DNA of 64,000 nucleotides from Hyphomonas sp. (GCF_013823385.1 NZ_PNMA01000017.1:1-64000), one strand, 5' to 3'. Positions 29,917 through 39,601 are shown, numbered from the stretch's first letter. The notes: generated by a model not told the origin, from the sequence alone. A program made the numbers and translations.

Positions 29917-30537
29917 TCAGAACGGCCACAGTGCCAGCAATCTGGGCGTAAGGTTCACCACCAGCAGGATGGCCCCGGCAAAGGCGGCCCCGGCCAGCAG
30001 CAGCACAAACCCGTCGCGCGCCGTCAGCGCCAGGCCGAACAGCAACACGGTCAGGCTGGGCAGAAGCGGCCCGAGGGGCACGAGACCCAGCGGATAGGTA
30101 AGCAGGGCGGCCAGCACGCAGATCACCGCAACGATCTGGAGGAAGGGCGGCTCTGTCAGGAAGGTGAGGCGCGGCTTCACCAGCGCGTCGACCATATGGG
30201 CATAGCGTTCCCCGGCCGCGACGCCCTGCACGAGATGGTCCCGCTTGAACTTGATCTCGGTAACCCCCTTGGGCAGCCAGGGATGGTTCAGGCCGAACAC
30301 GATCTGCAGGGCGAAGGCCAGGATGACGGTTGCGATGAACCAGTTGGCGCCCGGAATGATGGTCAGCGGGCTGACGGCGATGAAGCCCAGCAGCAGGAAA
30401 ACCGGGCCATGGGCCCGCCGGCCGATCGCCACCAGCAGCTCATGAACGGTCACCTCATCCCCTTCCGTATTGAGGACGAGCGACCGCATCATGGTGCGCA
30501 GATTGGTGACAGGAATATCCGTGCCGTTGCGGTTCAT
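29917..30537 (-). CDS. exoD: Exopolysaccharide synthesis protein ExoD family
   Basis: A 206-residue inner-membrane protein of the ExoD family, with an N-terminal helical region (TVHELLVAIGRRAHGPVFLLLGFIAVSPLTIIPGANWFIA) and about four membrane segments. In rhizobia exoD affects exopolysaccharide and alkali tolerance; the biochemical function is not established. The start overlaps the stop of the phosphatase gene as ATGA. Confidence 0.87.
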   Translation of the reverse strand: MNRNGTDIPVTNLRTMMRSLVLNTEGDEVTVHELLVAIGRRAHGPVFLLLGFIAVSPLTIIPGANWFIATVILAFALQIVFGLNHPWLPKGVTEIKFKRDHLVQGVAAGERYAHMVDALVKPRLTFLTEPPFLQIVAVICVLAALLTYPLGLVPLGPLLPSLTVLLFGLALTARDGFVLLLAGAAFAGAILLVVNLTPRLLALWPF

Positions 30538-31097
30538 GGCAGAGGCGTTTCTGCGCCCGGTGAAGGCGCGCCATACCGTTCGATCTGCGAGCTGACCTGA
30601 CCGCCACCGGTAAGCGTGATGACATAGAGCCGGTCGAACTCGGCTGCGTCATTGATCGGCGGGCCGGGATCGGCGCCGATCAGGGCGGCCAGAGCGTCAG
30701 TCGTGTTGGAATGCCCCACCACCAGCTTTACCCCCGGCGTTGCGGCAAGCTGGCTGCCAAGGGCAGGCAGTTCAGCCGCGTCATAGGTCTGCACCGGCAA
30801 GCCGAGAGACGCCGCGAGCGGCGCGGCGGTTTCCTGCGTGCGGCGGGTTGCGGTCGACCATATCTCGGTAACGCCTTCAGCCGACAGGCGTTCCGCCAGC
30901 GCAGCGGCCCGCAGGGTGCCAGCGGGCGTCAGGGCCGGATCAGAGCCGGCCTCCTTCTCGCCATGGCGCACCAGGAAAAGCCGGGTCACCGGCTCGGCGG
31001 CTGGCTCTGCAGACGCCTCAATAGGGATCATGCAGGCCGATATGAGGCCTGCTGCGACAATTGCCAGAAACCGGCGGCGGATCAGATGCGCCGCCAT
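30534..31097 (-). CDS. Histidine phosphatase family lipoprotein (SixA/PGAM-like)
   Basis: 187 aa. The phosphatase signature LFLVRHGEKEAGSDPALTPAG carries the nucleophile His in RHG, and the second catalytic His is in VVGHSNTTDAL near 135. The N-terminus RRRFLAIVAAGLISAC fits a signal peptide with lipobox ISAC, so the protein is probably periplasmic. Substrate unknown. ATG at 31097 lies inside the end of cysS (16-bp overlap), so the gene is coupled to cysS and exoD. Confidence 0.82.
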   Translation of the reverse strand: MAAHLIRRRFLAIVAAGLISACMIPIEASAEPAAEPVTRLFLVRHGEKEAGSDPALTPAGTLRAAALAERLSAEGVTEIWSTATRRTQETAAPLAASLGLPVQTYDAAELPALGSQLAATPGVKLVVGHSNTTDALAALIGADPGPPINDAAEFDRLYVITLTGGGQVSSQIERYGAPSPGAETPLP

Positions 31098-32467
31098 GTG
31101 CTGCCTGCCGGACCGTCCATGATCTCGATCCCCTCTTCTGCCAGCGCCTTGCGGATGCGGTCTGCCTCGGCCCAATCCTTGGCAGCGCGCGCATCAATGC
31201 GGGCCTGCACAAGCGCGTCGATGCGGGCGTTCTCGTCCGTATCGCCGCCCTGCTCCCATTCCTTGGGCGTTTTGGTGAGCAGGCCAAGCAGCTTGCCTGC
31301 GGCCAGCAGATTTGCCCGCGCGTTTGCCATGCCGGTAGCATCTTTCACATCGGCGGCCGTATTGGCTTCGGTTGCCAGGCGGGAAAGCTCGGCCAGGGCG
31401 TCGGGCGTGCCGAGATCGTCCTCCAGCGCTCGCAGCACACCGGTGTCCCGTGCCTCGCCACCTTCCGCCTCCCAGACGCGGCGCAGGGCGCCGTAAATCC
31501 GGTCGAGCGTGGTCTTGGCCTGTTTCAGCAGGTCTTCGGTCCAGTCGAGCTGGGCGCGGTAATGCGCCGTCAGCAGCGCAAAGCGCAGCACTTCGCCCGG
31601 CCAGGCCTTCAGCAGGTCATGCACGGTCACGATGTTGCCGAGCGATTTCGACATCTTCTCCCCGCCCATGTCGAGGAAACCATTATGCATCCAGTAGCGG
31701 GCAAGTTCTTCGCCGTGAGCGCATTCGGACTGGGCAATCTCGTTTTCATGATGGGGGAAGGTCAGGTCCACGCCGCCGCCATGAATGTCGATCGTGCGGC
31801 CGAGATGCTTCGCCGCCATGGCCGAGCATTCGATGTGCCAGCCAGGGCGGCCCCGGCCCCAGGGGCTCTCCCAGATCGCGTCTTCAGGCTCGCCCGGCTT
31901 GGCGAATTTCCAGAGGGCAAAGTCTGCCGGGTCCTTCTTGTCCTCATCAACCGCCACACGGGCGCCGGCTTCATTATCCTCCGGCTTGCGGCCAGAGAGG
32001 CGGCCATAGTCAGGCATGGACGGCACGGAGAACCAGACGCCCGTTTCGCCGACATAGGCGTATTTCTTGCGGACCAGCTTTTCGATCATCTCGATCATCT
32101 CCGGCACATGGCCGGTCGCCCAGGGCTCAATGCTGGGCGGGATGACGTTCAGCGCCTGCACGTCCGAATTGTAGATATCGGCATACTTCTTCGTGATCGC
32201 AGCAATCGGCTCGCCCGAGGCGAGGCTCGCGGCGATGATCTTGTCTTCGATGTCGGTGATGTTGCGCGCATAGACGACAGCGCGCTCGCCATACTTCGCC
32301 ATCAGCACCCGCCGCAGCACATCGAACACGACCGGCGGGCGGGCATTGCCGATATGGGCATGGTTATAAACGGTCGGGCCGCAGACATACATCGTGATCC
32401 GCTTCGGGTCCTGGGGCTCGAAGACGCGTTTCTTGCGCGCGGCAGTGTCATATATGCGGAGGGTCAT
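31082..32467 (-). CDS. cysS: Cysteinyl-tRNA synthetase
   Basis: CysRS (461 aa). The class I HIGH equivalent is in MYVCGPTVYNHAHIGNARP (the Cys also binds zinc), and the KMSKS loop is GEKMSKSLGN near 270. Zinc ligands SECAHGEE follow the pattern. ATG at 32467 (MTLRIYDTAARKK) is chosen, since the 49 upstream track codons show no family similarity. Confidence 0.97.
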   Translation of the reverse strand: MTLRIYDTAARKKRVFEPQDPKRITMYVCGPTVYNHAHIGNARPPVVFDVLRRVLMAKYGERAVVYARNITDIEDKIIAASLASGEPIAAITKKYADIYNSDVQALNVIPPSIEPWATGHVPEMIEMIEKLVRKKYAYVGETGVWFSVPSMPDYGRLSGRKPEDNEAGARVAVDEDKKDPADFALWKFAKPGEPEDAIWESPWGRGRPGWHIECSAMAAKHLGRTIDIHGGGVDLTFPHHENEIAQSECAHGEELARYWMHNGFLDMGGEKMSKSLGNIVTVHDLLKAWPGEVLRFALLTAHYRAQLDWTEDLLKQAKTTLDRIYGALRRVWEAEGGEARDTGVLRALEDDLGTPDALAELSRLATEANTAADVKDATGMANARANLLAAGKLLGLLTKTPKEWEQGGDTDENARIDALVQARIDARAAKDWAEADRIRKALAEEGIEIMDGPAGSTWRRI

Positions 32468-32824
32468 CGTATCTCTTGGATCGGGAATGTCGGGGGAGCA
32501 GCTCGCGGGCTGGATGTTCCGGGCAGCCCTATGGCCCGTTGCGGCCTCAGCAGCAACAGGGACGGCAGCAGGAATATGCAAACGCGGCGCTCGACATGGG
32601 CCGGTGCGTATCACTTTCCGCTGGGAAAGCCAAGAATTCCGTAATCCAACGCCCAGGTTTCCCCGTAGAAAGCGCTGGAAACAGAGACCCGCCGGGCCTA
32701 TGTATCCTCACATCGCCCTGAGGGTATCAACTCCGGGCGGGCGTTAAGTCCGGGCAAGAAGGCGTCAAAGACCTTCAAGGGATGCCCCGGCTCGACCCCC
32801 GTCCCTCAGTGAAGGACAACTGAA
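32468..32824. other. cysS-folE divergent intergenic region
   Basis: 357 bp between divergent starts. No gene is supported. A TTTCCGCTGGGAAAGC-like local hairpin and GGGCGGGCGTTAAGTCCGGGC are present, but no clear promoter or riboswitch could be named. Confidence 0.4.
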
Positions 32825-33451
32825 TTGGCTATGGACGCCGTGACCCCCAAAAAAGATATTCCGCGCGCGGATTCCGTTCGCCGCCCCACCCAGGAAGAGG
32901 CCGAAGAAGCCGTCCGCACGCTCATTGCATGGGCTGGCGATGATCCGGCCCGCGAAGGCCTGCTCGACACGCCCAAGCGTGTGGTGAATGCCTACAAGGA
33001 GTGGTTTGAAGGCTATGGCGAAGACCCGGTGAAATATCTCAGCCGGACCTTCGAGGATGTGCAGGGTTATGACGACATCGTCATGCTGCGCAACATCGAG
33101 GTGGAGAGCCATTGCGAGCACCACATCGCGCCCTTCATCGGCAAGGCTTTCGTAGCCTACAAGCCGTCGAATGCCGTGGTCGGCATTTCCAAGCTGGCGC
33201 GTGTTGTCGAGATCTTCGCCAAGCGCCTACAGACGCAGGAAACGATGACGGCGCAGATCTGCGACGCCATCACCGAAAGCCTCGCCCCGATGGGCACCGC
33301 CGTCTTCATCGAAGCCGAGCATCAGTGCATGTCGACCCGCGGCGTTCACCACAAGCATGTCACCACGATCACCACGCAGTTTACCGGCGTGTTCAAATCC
33401 GACGCTGACCTGCGCAACCGCTTCCTGGCAATGTGCGGCCAGAACAGCTGA
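32825..33451 (+). CDS. folE: GTP cyclohydrolase I
   Basis: FolE (208 aa) makes dihydroneopterin triphosphate from GTP, the first step of folate synthesis. Zinc and active-site residues are in [20 protein letters not shown] and [12 protein letters not shown], and [14 protein letters not shown] is also typical. TTG at 32825 is eight bases from AAGGA; ATG at 32831, two codons later, is the alternative. A terminator follows. Confidence 0.96.
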   Translation: MAMDAVTPKKDIPRADSVRRPTQEEAEEAVRTLIAWAGDDPAREGLLDTPKRVVNAYKEWFEGYGEDPVKYLSRTFEDVQGYDDIVMLRNIEVESHCEHHIAPFIGKAFVAYKPSNAVVGISKLARVVEIFAKRLQTQETMTAQICDAITESLAPMGTAVFIEAEHQCMSTRGVHHKHVTTITTQFTGVFKSDADLRNRFLAMCGQNS

Positions 33452-33481
33452 TCTTTTCAGACGGCTGAAGAATTTTCTGGA

Positions 33482-33512
33482 TACGCCCTGCCTTTCTGGC
33501 GGGGCGTTTTCA
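33482..33512 (+). terminator. Terminator after folE
   Basis: ACGCCCTGCC-TTTCT-GGCGGGGCGTTTTC: nine-bp stem with one G-T pair and a short T-run, about 30 bp after the folE stop, before the convergent hydrolase gene. Confidence 0.85.
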
Positions 33513-33524
33513 TTTGGGGTCAGG

Positions 33525-34277
33525 TCAACGCGCCAGCCAGGCGGCGATATCCGCGACGACTTTTTCCGTGCCCGGCTCATCCACGATCCAGTGGGCGTGA
33601 CCCGGATATTCGATGAAGTCTCCCGGCACGGGGCTGGCAGCATATTTGGCGGCCACCTTGCGCACGGCCTTGGGAAGCGTGGCGCGGTCTTTCCCGGCAG
33701 CAATCGTCAGTGTGGGGAGGGTGATCTTCTTTTCGTCTATCTCGATTCCATCGGTGATATCGCCATAGACCCGGCCGGAATCGTAAAGCGCGCCGGCATA
33801 GATCTCGTCATGGCGCGCCTTGGGCACGCAGTTGAGCACGCCGTAGCGGAAGCCGGTTTTCCAGACCTTGTGGGCCTTTTTCCGGTCCTGCGACAGGATC
33901 ACGTTGAAGAAGGTCCAGGCAACAGACGGGCCGATGACCGCGCAGCCTTTGGGCTGGGCGGGCGTCAGGAAGACGGCTTTTGAAACATCGCCGCTTTCCG
34001 CCAGGGCCTGCGCGATGAGGCCGCCCATGGAATGTCCGATCACGGCAGGTTTCTGGCCAGTGGCAGCGGTGATGCGCGCCGCCTCGGCCCGCATCGCCTC
34101 GATATAATCCTGCAGGCCGAGGTCTGACAGAGTGGCAGGCGGATTTTCCCGCACGCGCCGGTCCGGGAAAAGGGTTGGCGTGTGGCAGGTCCAGCCGCTG
34201 GCCTCAAACAGGGGTTTCATCCGGTCCCAGGCTGAGCCGTCGCAGCCCACTCCGTGGATCATCAGAAGATCGCCCAT
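33525..34277 (-). CDS. Alpha/beta hydrolase
   Basis: 250 aa with the nucleophile elbow GHSMGG near 85, an N-terminal oxyanion stretch IHGVGCDGSAWDRM, and the terminal His in YPGHAHWIVDEPG. It is a serine hydrolase of unknown substrate (esterase/lipase class). It follows rppH by 19 bp in the same direction, at the end of the envC-ctpA-deacetylase-rppH string. Confidence 0.85.
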   Translation of the reverse strand: MGDLLMIHGVGCDGSAWDRMKPLFEASGWTCHTPTLFPDRRVRENPPATLSDLGLQDYIEAMRAEAARITAATGQKPAVIGHSMGGLIAQALAESGDVSKAVFLTPAQPKGCAVIGPSVAWTFFNVILSQDRKKAHKVWKTGFRYGVLNCVPKARHDEIYAGALYDSGRVYGDITDGIEIDEKKITLPTLTIAAGKDRATLPKAVRKVAAKYAASPVPGDFIEYPGHAHWIVDEPGTEKVVADIAAWLAR

Positions 34278-34296
34278 GTCCCCTACCCCTCTCCTG

Positions 34297-34812
34297 TCAG
34301 CCCTGCGGTACCCTGCCCGGCAACACCGGCTCTGTCCACGGCTGGAAGCGGGTCACCACTTCCTGATAGACAGGCCGCTTGAAGGGCACAATCAGGTCCG
34401 GCGTTTCCTCCAGCCTTGCCCAGCGCCAGGCGTCAAATTCGGGCGTATGCCGGTCCAGGCGCACATCGCTGTCAGAGCCCTTGAAGCGGAAGGCGAACCA
34501 TTTCTGCCGCTGGCCGAGATAAGGGCCGGGCATCCGCTTCTTCAGGTCTGGCGGGAAATCATAATAGAGCCAGTCGCTGGTCTCTTCGAGCACATCGACG
34601 AGCTTGGCGGGCACGCCGATTTCCTCTTCCAGCTCGCGCAGGGCGCCGGTCAGGGGATCTTCGCCGGGGTCCACCCCGCCCTGCGGCATCTGCCACTGGA
34701 AGGGGCCGCGGCCATTGATACGGCGGCCGATGAACACATGCCCCGCCTTCGAGAACATGGCGAGGCCGACATTGGCGCGATAAAGCTGGGGATCGAGTCT
34801 GGGCTGGGTCAC
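34297..34812 (-). CDS. rppH: RNA pyrophosphohydrolase RppH
   Basis: A Nudix hydrolase (171 aa) that removes pyrophosphate from mRNA 5' ends to start decay. YRANVGLAMFSKAGHVFIGRR and FQWQMPQGGVDPGEDPLTGALRELEEEIGV (the Nudix box) are diagnostic of RppH. GTG start overlaps the deacetylase stop as GTGA. Confidence 0.93.
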   Translation of the reverse strand: MTQPRLDPQLYRANVGLAMFSKAGHVFIGRRINGRGPFQWQMPQGGVDPGEDPLTGALRELEEEIGVPAKLVDVLEETSDWLYYDFPPDLKKRMPGPYLGQRQKWFAFRFKGSDSDVRLDRHTPEFDAWRWARLEETPDLIVPFKRPVYQEVVTRFQPWTEPVLPGRVPQG

Positions 34813-36110
34813 CCGCCGGTTTTTAGACCAGCCTTGCCTGCGCTGCCAGTGCGAAGCTCGCGGCGCTCGGCCAAAGGCGGGGCGGCAGGCTGTGCCGAGC
34901 GGGGCACGAGGGCAGATACCGGCGCCAGCACCAGGCCCTTTTCGTCCAGCGTGTCGATCCAGAGCGAGGCCGCTTCGATGGTCACCGGGAAGGCAAAGCC
35001 TGCCCCGATGGCGCCGCCATGCGTCCGGGCGAGGGTTTCAAGCTCCATGAACTCGGCGGCGATGTCCTGCGGGGACTGGCGGGTATCGACCGGGCCGGCC
35101 GCGCGCGCAAAGCGCAGGCCCTTGGTATCAGCCACCTGGCCGAAGAAGGCCTTGTGAACGCTGCCATCATCGATGAAGGCAAGGCCGCGCTCGGCCAGCA
35201 CATCGAAGATCGGCTCAATAGAGCCGGTATCGGCGCTGAACTTGGCGCCCTGATAATTGATGACGCCGAAATAGCCGCTGGCACGGCTCAGCACCTGGTT
35301 GAGCTTGGCAAGGTTTGCCTTCTTGTCGGCCCCGGCGATCAGCGTGTCCGGGTGCATCCGCATCCGGCCATATTCATAGGCCTCCATCGGCACTTCGATC
35401 AGCACTTCATGGCCATCTGCCCGGGCCATCTTGATCCAGTAATCAAGGCGGCTGGCATCGGGCGCAAAGGACAGGGTGACATCGGCCGGCAGCGCGTCAA
35501 TCGCCAGCTTGGTCTGGGTGGAGTTGATGCCAAGGCCGCCGATCACGAGCGAGACAACAGGGCGCCCCTCCGGATTGGAGAAGGGCCGGGCATAGATATC
35601 GGCAGGCGCCTTGCTGGCGGGCTTGGGCGCGGTCTCGGCAGTGTTGAGTTTGAGGGGCGTGCCGGTAGCCGCAGCCTCTGCAGGCGCGCCGGAAGACACT
35701 TCGCCGAAGGACTGGCCTGGCTGCACGAGGCGGCCATTGATCCGGATACCCGCCGCTGGCGCCACGATCGGGCCGCCCTGCCCGCCGGTGATGTCGATGC
35801 GCATGCCTTCGCCATCAAGCTCGGTATAGGCCAGGTCCATGCCCCCGGCGACCGGGTAGTCTGCCGGAACATAGTCTTCGTCATAATCGGCGGCGCGGAT
35901 GCCGGCAAAGGCAGCGCCTCTCTCATCGGCGTCGCCGGAGCTGGTTCCGAACAGCGAAATCGTCTGGCGAGGGCCAGCCGCGGTCGGGTCGGCCGTTATG
36001 TGGATGCCTGCGCCCAGCACGACGGCGAGACCGCCAAAGACGCTGAGGCTCATGCCAGCGTGCATGAGGCCGGTCTTCAGCGGTGACGGCTCTGACTGCC
36101 GGTAACCCAT
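34809..36110 (-). CDS. Divergent polysaccharide deacetylase family protein
   Basis: 433 aa. One N-terminal helix (GMSLSVFGGLAVVLGAGIHI), a long low-complexity linker, then the YibQ-like divergent deacetylase domain from about 185 (VVSLVIGGLGINSTQTKLAIDALPADVTLSFAPDASRLDYWIKMARADGHEVLIEVPMEAYEYGR). The usual NodB metal-binding motif is not obvious, as in the family. It lies between ctpA and rppH, a conserved order in alphaproteobacteria that links it to envelope maintenance. Confidence 0.85.
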   Translation of the reverse strand: MGYRQSEPSPLKTGLMHAGMSLSVFGGLAVVLGAGIHITADPTAAGPRQTISLFGTSSGDADERGAAFAGIRAADYDEDYVPADYPVAGGMDLAYTELDGEGMRIDITGGQGGPIVAPAAGIRINGRLVQPGQSFGEVSSGAPAEAAATGTPLKLNTAETAPKPASKAPADIYARPFSNPEGRPVVSLVIGGLGINSTQTKLAIDALPADVTLSFAPDASRLDYWIKMARADGHEVLIEVPMEAYEYGRMRMHPDTLIAGADKKANLAKLNQVLSRASGYFGVINYQGAKFSADTGSIEPIFDVLAERGLAFIDDGSVHKAFFGQVADTKGLRFARAAGPVDTRQSPQDIAAEFMELETLARTHGGAIGAGFAFPVTIEAASLWIDTLDEKGLVLAPVSALVPRSAQPAAPPLAERRELRTGSAGKAGLKTGG

Positions 36111-36237
36111 GTATCGACCTCGCGGAATTCTGATGGCTGCGGAAAAGCAGATTTCAGAATCGCCGCGCAGGGTTAACAGGAGGCAAACATATGCTTACCG
36201 CGCCCGAATGAATCGGGACTTTAAGCAGTGGAAATCG

Positions 36238-37584
36238 TTAACCAGCCTTATCAGCCTGCATGGCAAGGCGAGAAACGGCGGCCTTGCCCTCTTTCACCAG
36301 CTGCATCGCCCGCTCGAGTTGGAAGTCTTCGCCCTCATACCCTTCCGGCGGCTGTTCATCCGGCATGCGCAGCTTGGAACGCTCTGCACCAGACTCATTG
36401 GCCAGAGCATGGGGCAGATCTGCTTCGGAGAAGCGCTGGATACGGGCGAGTTCTTCCTCGGTCAGGCGCACCTGCGTGATCATGATGTCCGGCTCGATCC
36501 CGAGGGCCTGAATGGAGCGGCCCGCAGGCGTGTAATACCGGGCGGTGGTCAGGCGGATGGCGCCGCGCTCAGCCCCCAGGGGGATCACGGACTGGACCGA
36601 TCCCTTGCCGAAGCTGGTCGTCCCCACAACCAGGGCCCTGCCCCGGTCCTGCAGCGCGCCGGCGACAATCTCGGACGCCGAAGCCGAGCCGCCATTGATC
36701 AGCACGACCAGCGGAACGCCCTTGAACACTTCCGCCTTGGTGGCATTGCGGCGTTCAACGTCAATCGGCCGGCGCCCCTGGGTCGAGACAACCTCACCGC
36801 CAGCGAGGAAGAAGTCAGACACCTTCACCGCTTCGTCGAGCAGGCCGCCGCCATTATTGCGCAGATCCAGGACGATCCCCGCAGGCTTGGGGCCGATCTC
36901 GCGGCTGATCGCCTGCACGGCATCTTCAAGCAGGGTGCCGGTGCGCTCGTTGAAGGTGGAAACACGGATATAGGCGATGTCGCCCGGCTCTTTCTTCCAG
37001 GTGACGGATTTCTGCTGCACCACATCGCGCACCAGCTTCACCGGGAACGGGTCCACGCCTTCGCGCAGGATGGTGATCTCGATCTCGGTGCCCTTCTCGC
37101 CGCGCATTTCCTTGACCGCGTCGTTCAGCGTCTGGCCCATGATCGGCTTGCCATTGATGGCGGTGATGTAATCGCCCGGCTGGATGCCGGCGCGCTGGGC
37201 GGGGGTGTCGTCGATCGGGGAGATGACCTTCACGAAGCCATCTTCCATCGTCACTTCAATGCCAAGGCCGCCATACTCACCGGACGTCTGGACCTGAAGC
37301 GACCGGAAATCTTCCGGGTTCATATAGCTGGAGTGCGGGTCGAGCGAGGTCAGCATGCCGTTGATGGCCGACTCCATCGCTTCGCGCTCGTCGATCGGCA
37401 CGACATAATCCCGCTGCGCGCGCGCGAAGATTTCTGCGAACAGCTCGATCTGCTGATAGGTGGCAACGCGCGGGTCTTCAGGCGGCCGGGTGTCCTGCCC
37501 CTGAGGCCAGGCCATCGCCGCAAAACCCACCGCCAGCGCTCCCAGAACTCCACCCAGGGCCGTTCCGGTCAGCAATGAACGCAT
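36238..37584 (-). CDS. ctpA: S41-family carboxy-terminal processing protease
   Basis: A periplasmic tail-specific protease of about 448 aa. Signal sequence (MRSLLTGTALGGVLGALAVGFAAMAW), PDZ domain (GGLGIEVTMEDGFVKVISPIDDTPAQRAGIQPGDYI) and the S41 core with catalytic Ser in GGSASASEIVAGAL and Lys in TTSFGKGSVQ. The track ORF begins at a GTG (37638) overlapping envC. ATG 37584 with GGAG upstream gives a clean signal peptide, but ATGs at 37596-37602 are also possible. It probably trims envelope proteins, with EnvC encoded just upstream. Confidence 0.92.
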   Translation of the reverse strand: MRSLLTGTALGGVLGALAVGFAAMAWPQGQDTRPPEDPRVATYQQIELFAEIFARAQRDYVVPIDEREAMESAINGMLTSLDPHSSYMNPEDFRSLQVQTSGEYGGLGIEVTMEDGFVKVISPIDDTPAQRAGIQPGDYITAINGKPIMGQTLNDAVKEMRGEKGTEIEITILREGVDPFPVKLVRDVVQQKSVTWKKEPGDIAYIRVSTFNERTGTLLEDAVQAISREIGPKPAGIVLDLRNNGGGLLDEAVKVSDFFLAGGEVVSTQGRRPIDVERRNATKAEVFKGVPLVVLINGGSASASEIVAGALQDRGRALVVGTTSFGKGSVQSVIPLGAERGAIRLTTARYYTPAGRSIQALGIEPDIMITQVRLTEEELARIQRFSEADLPHALANESGAERSKLRMPDEQPPEGYEGEDFQLERAMQLVKEGKAAVSRLAMQADKAG

Positions 37585-37616
37585 ATTCCACTCCATCATC
37601 ATCCTCACACGGCGGA

Positions 37617-38837
37617 TCAGCCGCCACGCATCATCCACTCTGCAGGATTAAGCACCCTGTCGCCAAGCCTTAATTCCAGAGTGAGTTCCGGTGGCGGGTC
37701 GGTGCGATCAGGCATCAACCCCACCGGCTCACCGGCAGTAACAGACTGGCCTTCGGATACATAAATCCGGCTCATCCCCGTCAGAATAACATGATAGCCG
37801 TCGCTTGTACGGAGAATCAGCATCGAACCATAGCTACGGAAGGGCCGGGCATATTCGACGGTGCCACCCACCGGGGCGACAACCTGGGCTTCAGCGCGGG
37901 TTTCAAAACTCACCCATTCTGCAGTACTTCCGCCAGAAAGCTTGTCCCCGAAGCGGTTGCGCACATCGCCTGCGACTGGCTGGAGCAGGCTGCCGAGGGC
38001 GGCTTTTCCAAGCGGTTTTGACGAAGATTTGATCGGCGCGCTCTTGGTGCTGGGCGGGGCGGACTTCGGAGCCGGCTTCAGCGCGGCCAGTTGCGGGCGC
38101 TGTTTGGGCTTGATGCCGGGCGCGGCCGGGGCGCTGGATTCCAGCGCGGCCAGCAGGTCGCGCAGCGTATCGGCTTCCCGGCCAAGCTTTTCGGCTCTGG
38201 CCTTGAGGGCTGTGACATCGCCGGCAAGGCCCTCATACTGGCTGCGCTTGGCCGCGGCGAGACGCTCGATTTCCTCTTTTTTCAAGGCGATGGTGGCCTC
38301 GGCCGCGTCCAGGCGGGCCTGCTCGGTGCGGATCTGATCTTCCAGCCTGTTGAGCGCGGTGATCTCGCCGGAAATGCGCTGGGCGCGGGCATTGAGTTCG
38401 GGCAGCGTTGCCTGCATCAGCACGGCGCGGCGGATGGCGGTGCCGGACTGGCCGGGCGAGACCACCAGCGCAGGCGGGCGGCGCCGGTTGGCGGCGGCGA
38501 GCGCGGCGATCAGATCCTCATAAGCGCCTTCATTTTCAAGGAGTTGAGCCGAAGCCTTCTCCCGTTTGACCGACAGGTCGATCAGCGCCTTTTCTGCCGA
38601 GACGGCCTGCTCCTCCCGGCGGAGGGCTTCGGCGGCAGCGGCGAGAAGATCCTGGTCCAGCGATTTGAGATCGCGGACGGTGGTTTCGCCAGTAGACTGA
38701 AGTTGTTCGAGTTTCTGTTCGGCAGCGCGCTTTTCCTTTTCCAGCGCCTCCAGATCCTGCCGCGTGTAGGTGTCCGGCCCCGCAGCAGTCAGCGCGAGCG
38801 CGAGGCAGGAAAGGACAAGCGGTCGGAAAAATCGCAT
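37617..38837 (-). CDS. envC: Murein hydrolase activator, EnvC family
   Basis: 406 aa: signal peptide (residues 1-18), long coiled coils (22-110 and 155-230), a low-complexity linker, and a C-terminal LytM/M23 fold (VVAPVGGTVEYARPFRSYGSMLILRTSDGYHVIL). The zinc ligands of active M23 enzymes are missing: HxxxD is absent and the HxH position reads LTLEL. It should therefore activate amidases rather than cleave peptidoglycan. It heads the envC-ctpA pair. Confidence 0.88.
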   Translation of the reverse strand: MRFFRPLVLSCLALALTAAGPDTYTRQDLEALEKEKRAAEQKLEQLQSTGETTVRDLKSLDQDLLAAAAEALRREEQAVSAEKALIDLSVKREKASAQLLENEGAYEDLIAALAAANRRRPPALVVSPGQSGTAIRRAVLMQATLPELNARAQRISGEITALNRLEDQIRTEQARLDAAEATIALKKEEIERLAAAKRSQYEGLAGDVTALKARAEKLGREADTLRDLLAALESSAPAAPGIKPKQRPQLAALKPAPKSAPPSTKSAPIKSSSKPLGKAALGSLLQPVAGDVRNRFGDKLSGGSTAEWVSFETRAEAQVVAPVGGTVEYARPFRSYGSMLILRTSDGYHVILTGMSRIYVSEGQSVTAGEPVGLMPDRTDPPPELTLELRLGDRVLNPAEWMMRGG

Positions 38838-38873
38838 GGCGCCAGAAATGCGCCAGGAGGCGTCACTTTGACG

Positions 38874-39446
38874 TTAATCGCGGGCCTTTCCGGGGAGTTT
38901 CGCCGCCAGAGCCGCGCCAAGCGCGGTCAACTCCCGATCAATCAGGGACAAAAAGAGGACAAATCCGGACACATCGAACGCCGGATGGGTCAAAAGCAGA
39001 TGGCGAATGACATCCACCGCCACCCGGGCGAATGCGGCGGGGTTTTCCGGCACCGCAAAGCCGAGCCCATGAACGGCGGCATTGCGCATGGCCACAAGCT
39101 CCTCAAGCCCGCGCACCTGCGCGCCGGTAAGGTCCAGCCGTTCAGGTGTGTTGAGATGTTCCGAGGATCTTGCCCGGCGCAGCAGCAGGGCAATGGGCGC
39201 CACCCGGTCTGACTGGGAGGGGTTGCCGACATCCTCCGGCCGGGCCGAAGCATAGCCCGAAAGCGCGGCGACGAGCGCGGCCTGCAGCGCGCTGACGAGG
39301 CCCAGCGCCACCCAGCGCCAGCGCTCTGGCTGGGTGTCTGTTCCGGCAAGCTCCCGGCCGGCCAGGCGCAACGCCTCGAGGGCTGCCTCAAGCGCGTCGG
39401 CGATCCTGGTTTCCGGATCGGGGCTGAACTGGCGATCTGTATCCAT
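38874..39446 (-). CDS. Hypothetical protein with a HEPN-like RNxxxH motif
   Basis: 190 aa, largely helical, no family recognised with certainty. The segment LEELVAMRNAAVHGLGFAVPENPAAFARVAVDVIRHLLL holds R121-N-A-A-V-H126, the Rx4H signature of HEPN-fold proteins placed at the start of a helix pair. A hydrophobic helix ALGLVSALQAALVAALSGYA lies near 47-66. It sits 36 bp upstream of envC on the same strand. Confidence 0.6.
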   Translation of the reverse strand: MDTDRQFSPDPETRIADALEAALEALRLAGRELAGTDTQPERWRWVALGLVSALQAALVAALSGYASARPEDVGNPSQSDRVAPIALLLRRARSSEHLNTPERLDLTGAQVRGLEELVAMRNAAVHGLGFAVPENPAAFARVAVDVIRHLLLTHPAFDVSGFVLFLSLIDRELTALGAALAAKLPGKARD

Positions 39447-39601
39447 CAGGCCCCCTGAGTTGCAGGCTCACGCCCGCCTCGCAAGCCCTCCTGCGAAACT
39501 GGCTGAGACGAGGCCGATCGTTTCCCTGCCCTGCGCACATCCAGCCGGAACCCTGAAGGACTTCAGACGTTGGAACGGCAAGAGAAAACAAGGAGTTCCC
39601 G

